6,374 nt of DNA from Thermotogaceae bacterium (GTDB lineage Bacteria; Thermotogota; Thermotogae; Thermotogales; Thermotogaceae), in the NCBI GenBank assembly GCA_021161105.1, contig JAGHBG010000132.1, positions 1 through 6,374 of the forward strand. The letters run 5' to 3'. The notes under the pieces were generated by a model. That model was not told the DNA's origin. It did not search any database and saw nothing but the letters and a program-made list of their open reading frames with translations. Made by a program: the position numbers and the translations under genes. This document shows, piece by piece, positions 6,023 to 6,374 of the stretch. The stretch's first letter is position 1. Each line of letters starts with the position of its first letter.

Positions 6023-6374
6023 ACGTGTTTGAGTATAAAACTTGCAAAAATCTATTCTTCTTCTGTTGAGGTCAGACGCAACAATTTTTCTTGTGAAAAT
6101 CCCTTAGCGGGCACTGAAGCATAAAGTGATCCTGAATATTCTTTTTCCTCAGTTCTCTTGAATAAATATAATCTAATCTTAATTCACCAAAATAAACTTT
6201 TCCTTCACCCAGACAAACCAGCGTGTTCATAATCTTCAGTGTTGAAGTTTTTTCCACGCCAAATGATCCGAATATAGATAGCTTTGCAATTTTATATGTC
6301 TCACAAATCACTCCCCTGCAAACTTTAAAACTTCTGAGTCGCCTCCAGACACAATTTACTTGACACAACCCAAC
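6023..6374. other. Intergenic tail after the operon, no intact gene
   Basis: No plus-strand reading frame of useful length exists here. The kinase frame stops again after 15 codons. No strong intrinsic terminator is visible: 5-bp stems with T-runs at 6064-6089 and 6234-6253 are too weak to rely on. The minus strand carries a protein-like but degenerate frame, described separately. The region is visibly more AT-rich than the operon. Confidence 0.6.
6072..6374 (-). pseudogene. Degenerate ABC-transporter ATPase fragment (partial, runs off the window)
   Basis: A minus-strand frame is open from the window edge (6374) to a stop at 6072-6074. Its middle resembles the Walker A region of an ABC ATPase: IFGSFGVEKTSTLKIMNTLV, then GEGKVYFGE and SRELRKK, in the order and spacing of GPSGxGKSTLLKxxN..L.P..G.VYF.G.....ELRxKI. 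The last Walker A glycine is Glu (codon 6254-6252), while the Lys is kept. The preceding 30 or so residues and the following segment do not look like ABC sequence, and no Q-loop context, LSGGQ signature or Walker B follows. A different minus-strand frame, ending at TAG 6054-6052, reads like a plausible protein C-terminus, which suggests frameshifting. The KIMNTL wording differs from the MIAGLE of MalK/MsmK, so this is probably not the missing ATPase of the operon. The assignment is by eye only. Confidence 0.4.

Noticed and set aside
6064..6089. Possible terminator: TGTTG/CAACA stem then five Ts
   Set aside because: The stem has only 5 mostly A-T pairs and a 10-nt loop, which is too weak, especially for a thermophile.
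6234..6253. Possible terminator: CTTCA-GTGT-TGAAG stem followed by six Ts
   Set aside because: The stem has only 5 bp with two G-C pairs, and it lies more than 200 nt after the last stop inside the minus-strand remnant. It is suggestive in shape but not supportable.
6360..6365. Perfect TTGACA -35 hexamer on the plus strand near the window end
   Set aside because: The matching -10 would fall outside the window, and a single hexamer match is weak evidence for a promoter.
1..6374. Search for CRISPR arrays, tRNA or rRNA genes, insertion sequences and long repeats
   Set aside because: No regularly spaced repeats, tRNA-like cloverleaf, rRNA sequence, transposase or terminal inverted repeats could be seen by eye.

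Overview
The window holds one compact, six-gene carbohydrate uptake and catabolism operon, all on the plus strand. In order it encodes a ROK-family regulator, a periplasmic sugar-binding protein, two CUT1-type ABC permeases, a SIS-domain sugar-phosphate isomerase/deaminase and a PfkB-family sugar kinase. A short intergenic tail after the kinase carries what looks like a decayed ABC-ATPase fragment on the minus strand. The organism is most likely a member of the Thermotogota or a similar thermophile. The reasons are moderately low GC, heavy use of AGA/AGG for Arg and ATA for Ile, strong Shine-Dalgarno sites with frequent GTG/TTG starts, and a ROK regulator placed directly before a CUT1 transporter. 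This assignment is inference; no marker gene is present.

Layout. Positions 1-72 are a leader with a -10-like hexamer and two inverted repeats that could be regulator operators. The ROK gene (73-1104) is followed 6 nt later by the binding-protein gene (1111-2343). A 58-nt gap then holds a clear 9-bp hairpin, ahead of permease 1 (best start GTG 2402, end 3286). Permease 2 (3279-4133) overlaps permease 1 by 8 nt. The SIS gene (4140-5123) follows after 6 nt, and the PfkB kinase (best start TTG 5129, end 6022) after 5 nt. Apart from the hairpin, spacing is tight enough to imply one translationally coupled transcription unit. Positions 6023-6374 hold no plus-strand gene.

How the genes work together (inference): the binding protein captures a sugar outside the membrane and the two permeases import it. 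No transporter ATPase is encoded here, so a shared MsmK/MsmX-type ATPase encoded elsewhere is expected. The kinase would phosphorylate the imported sugar, and the SIS enzyme would isomerise, deaminate or deglycosylate the phosphate ester into glycolysis. The gene content resembles the Bacillus fructosamine (frl) operon, but the SIS protein has a GlmS/AgaS/NagB-II-like active site. An amino sugar is therefore at least as likely a substrate as an Amadori product. The ROK regulator has lost the usual zinc site and the sugar-binding His, so it probably senses an unusual ligand.
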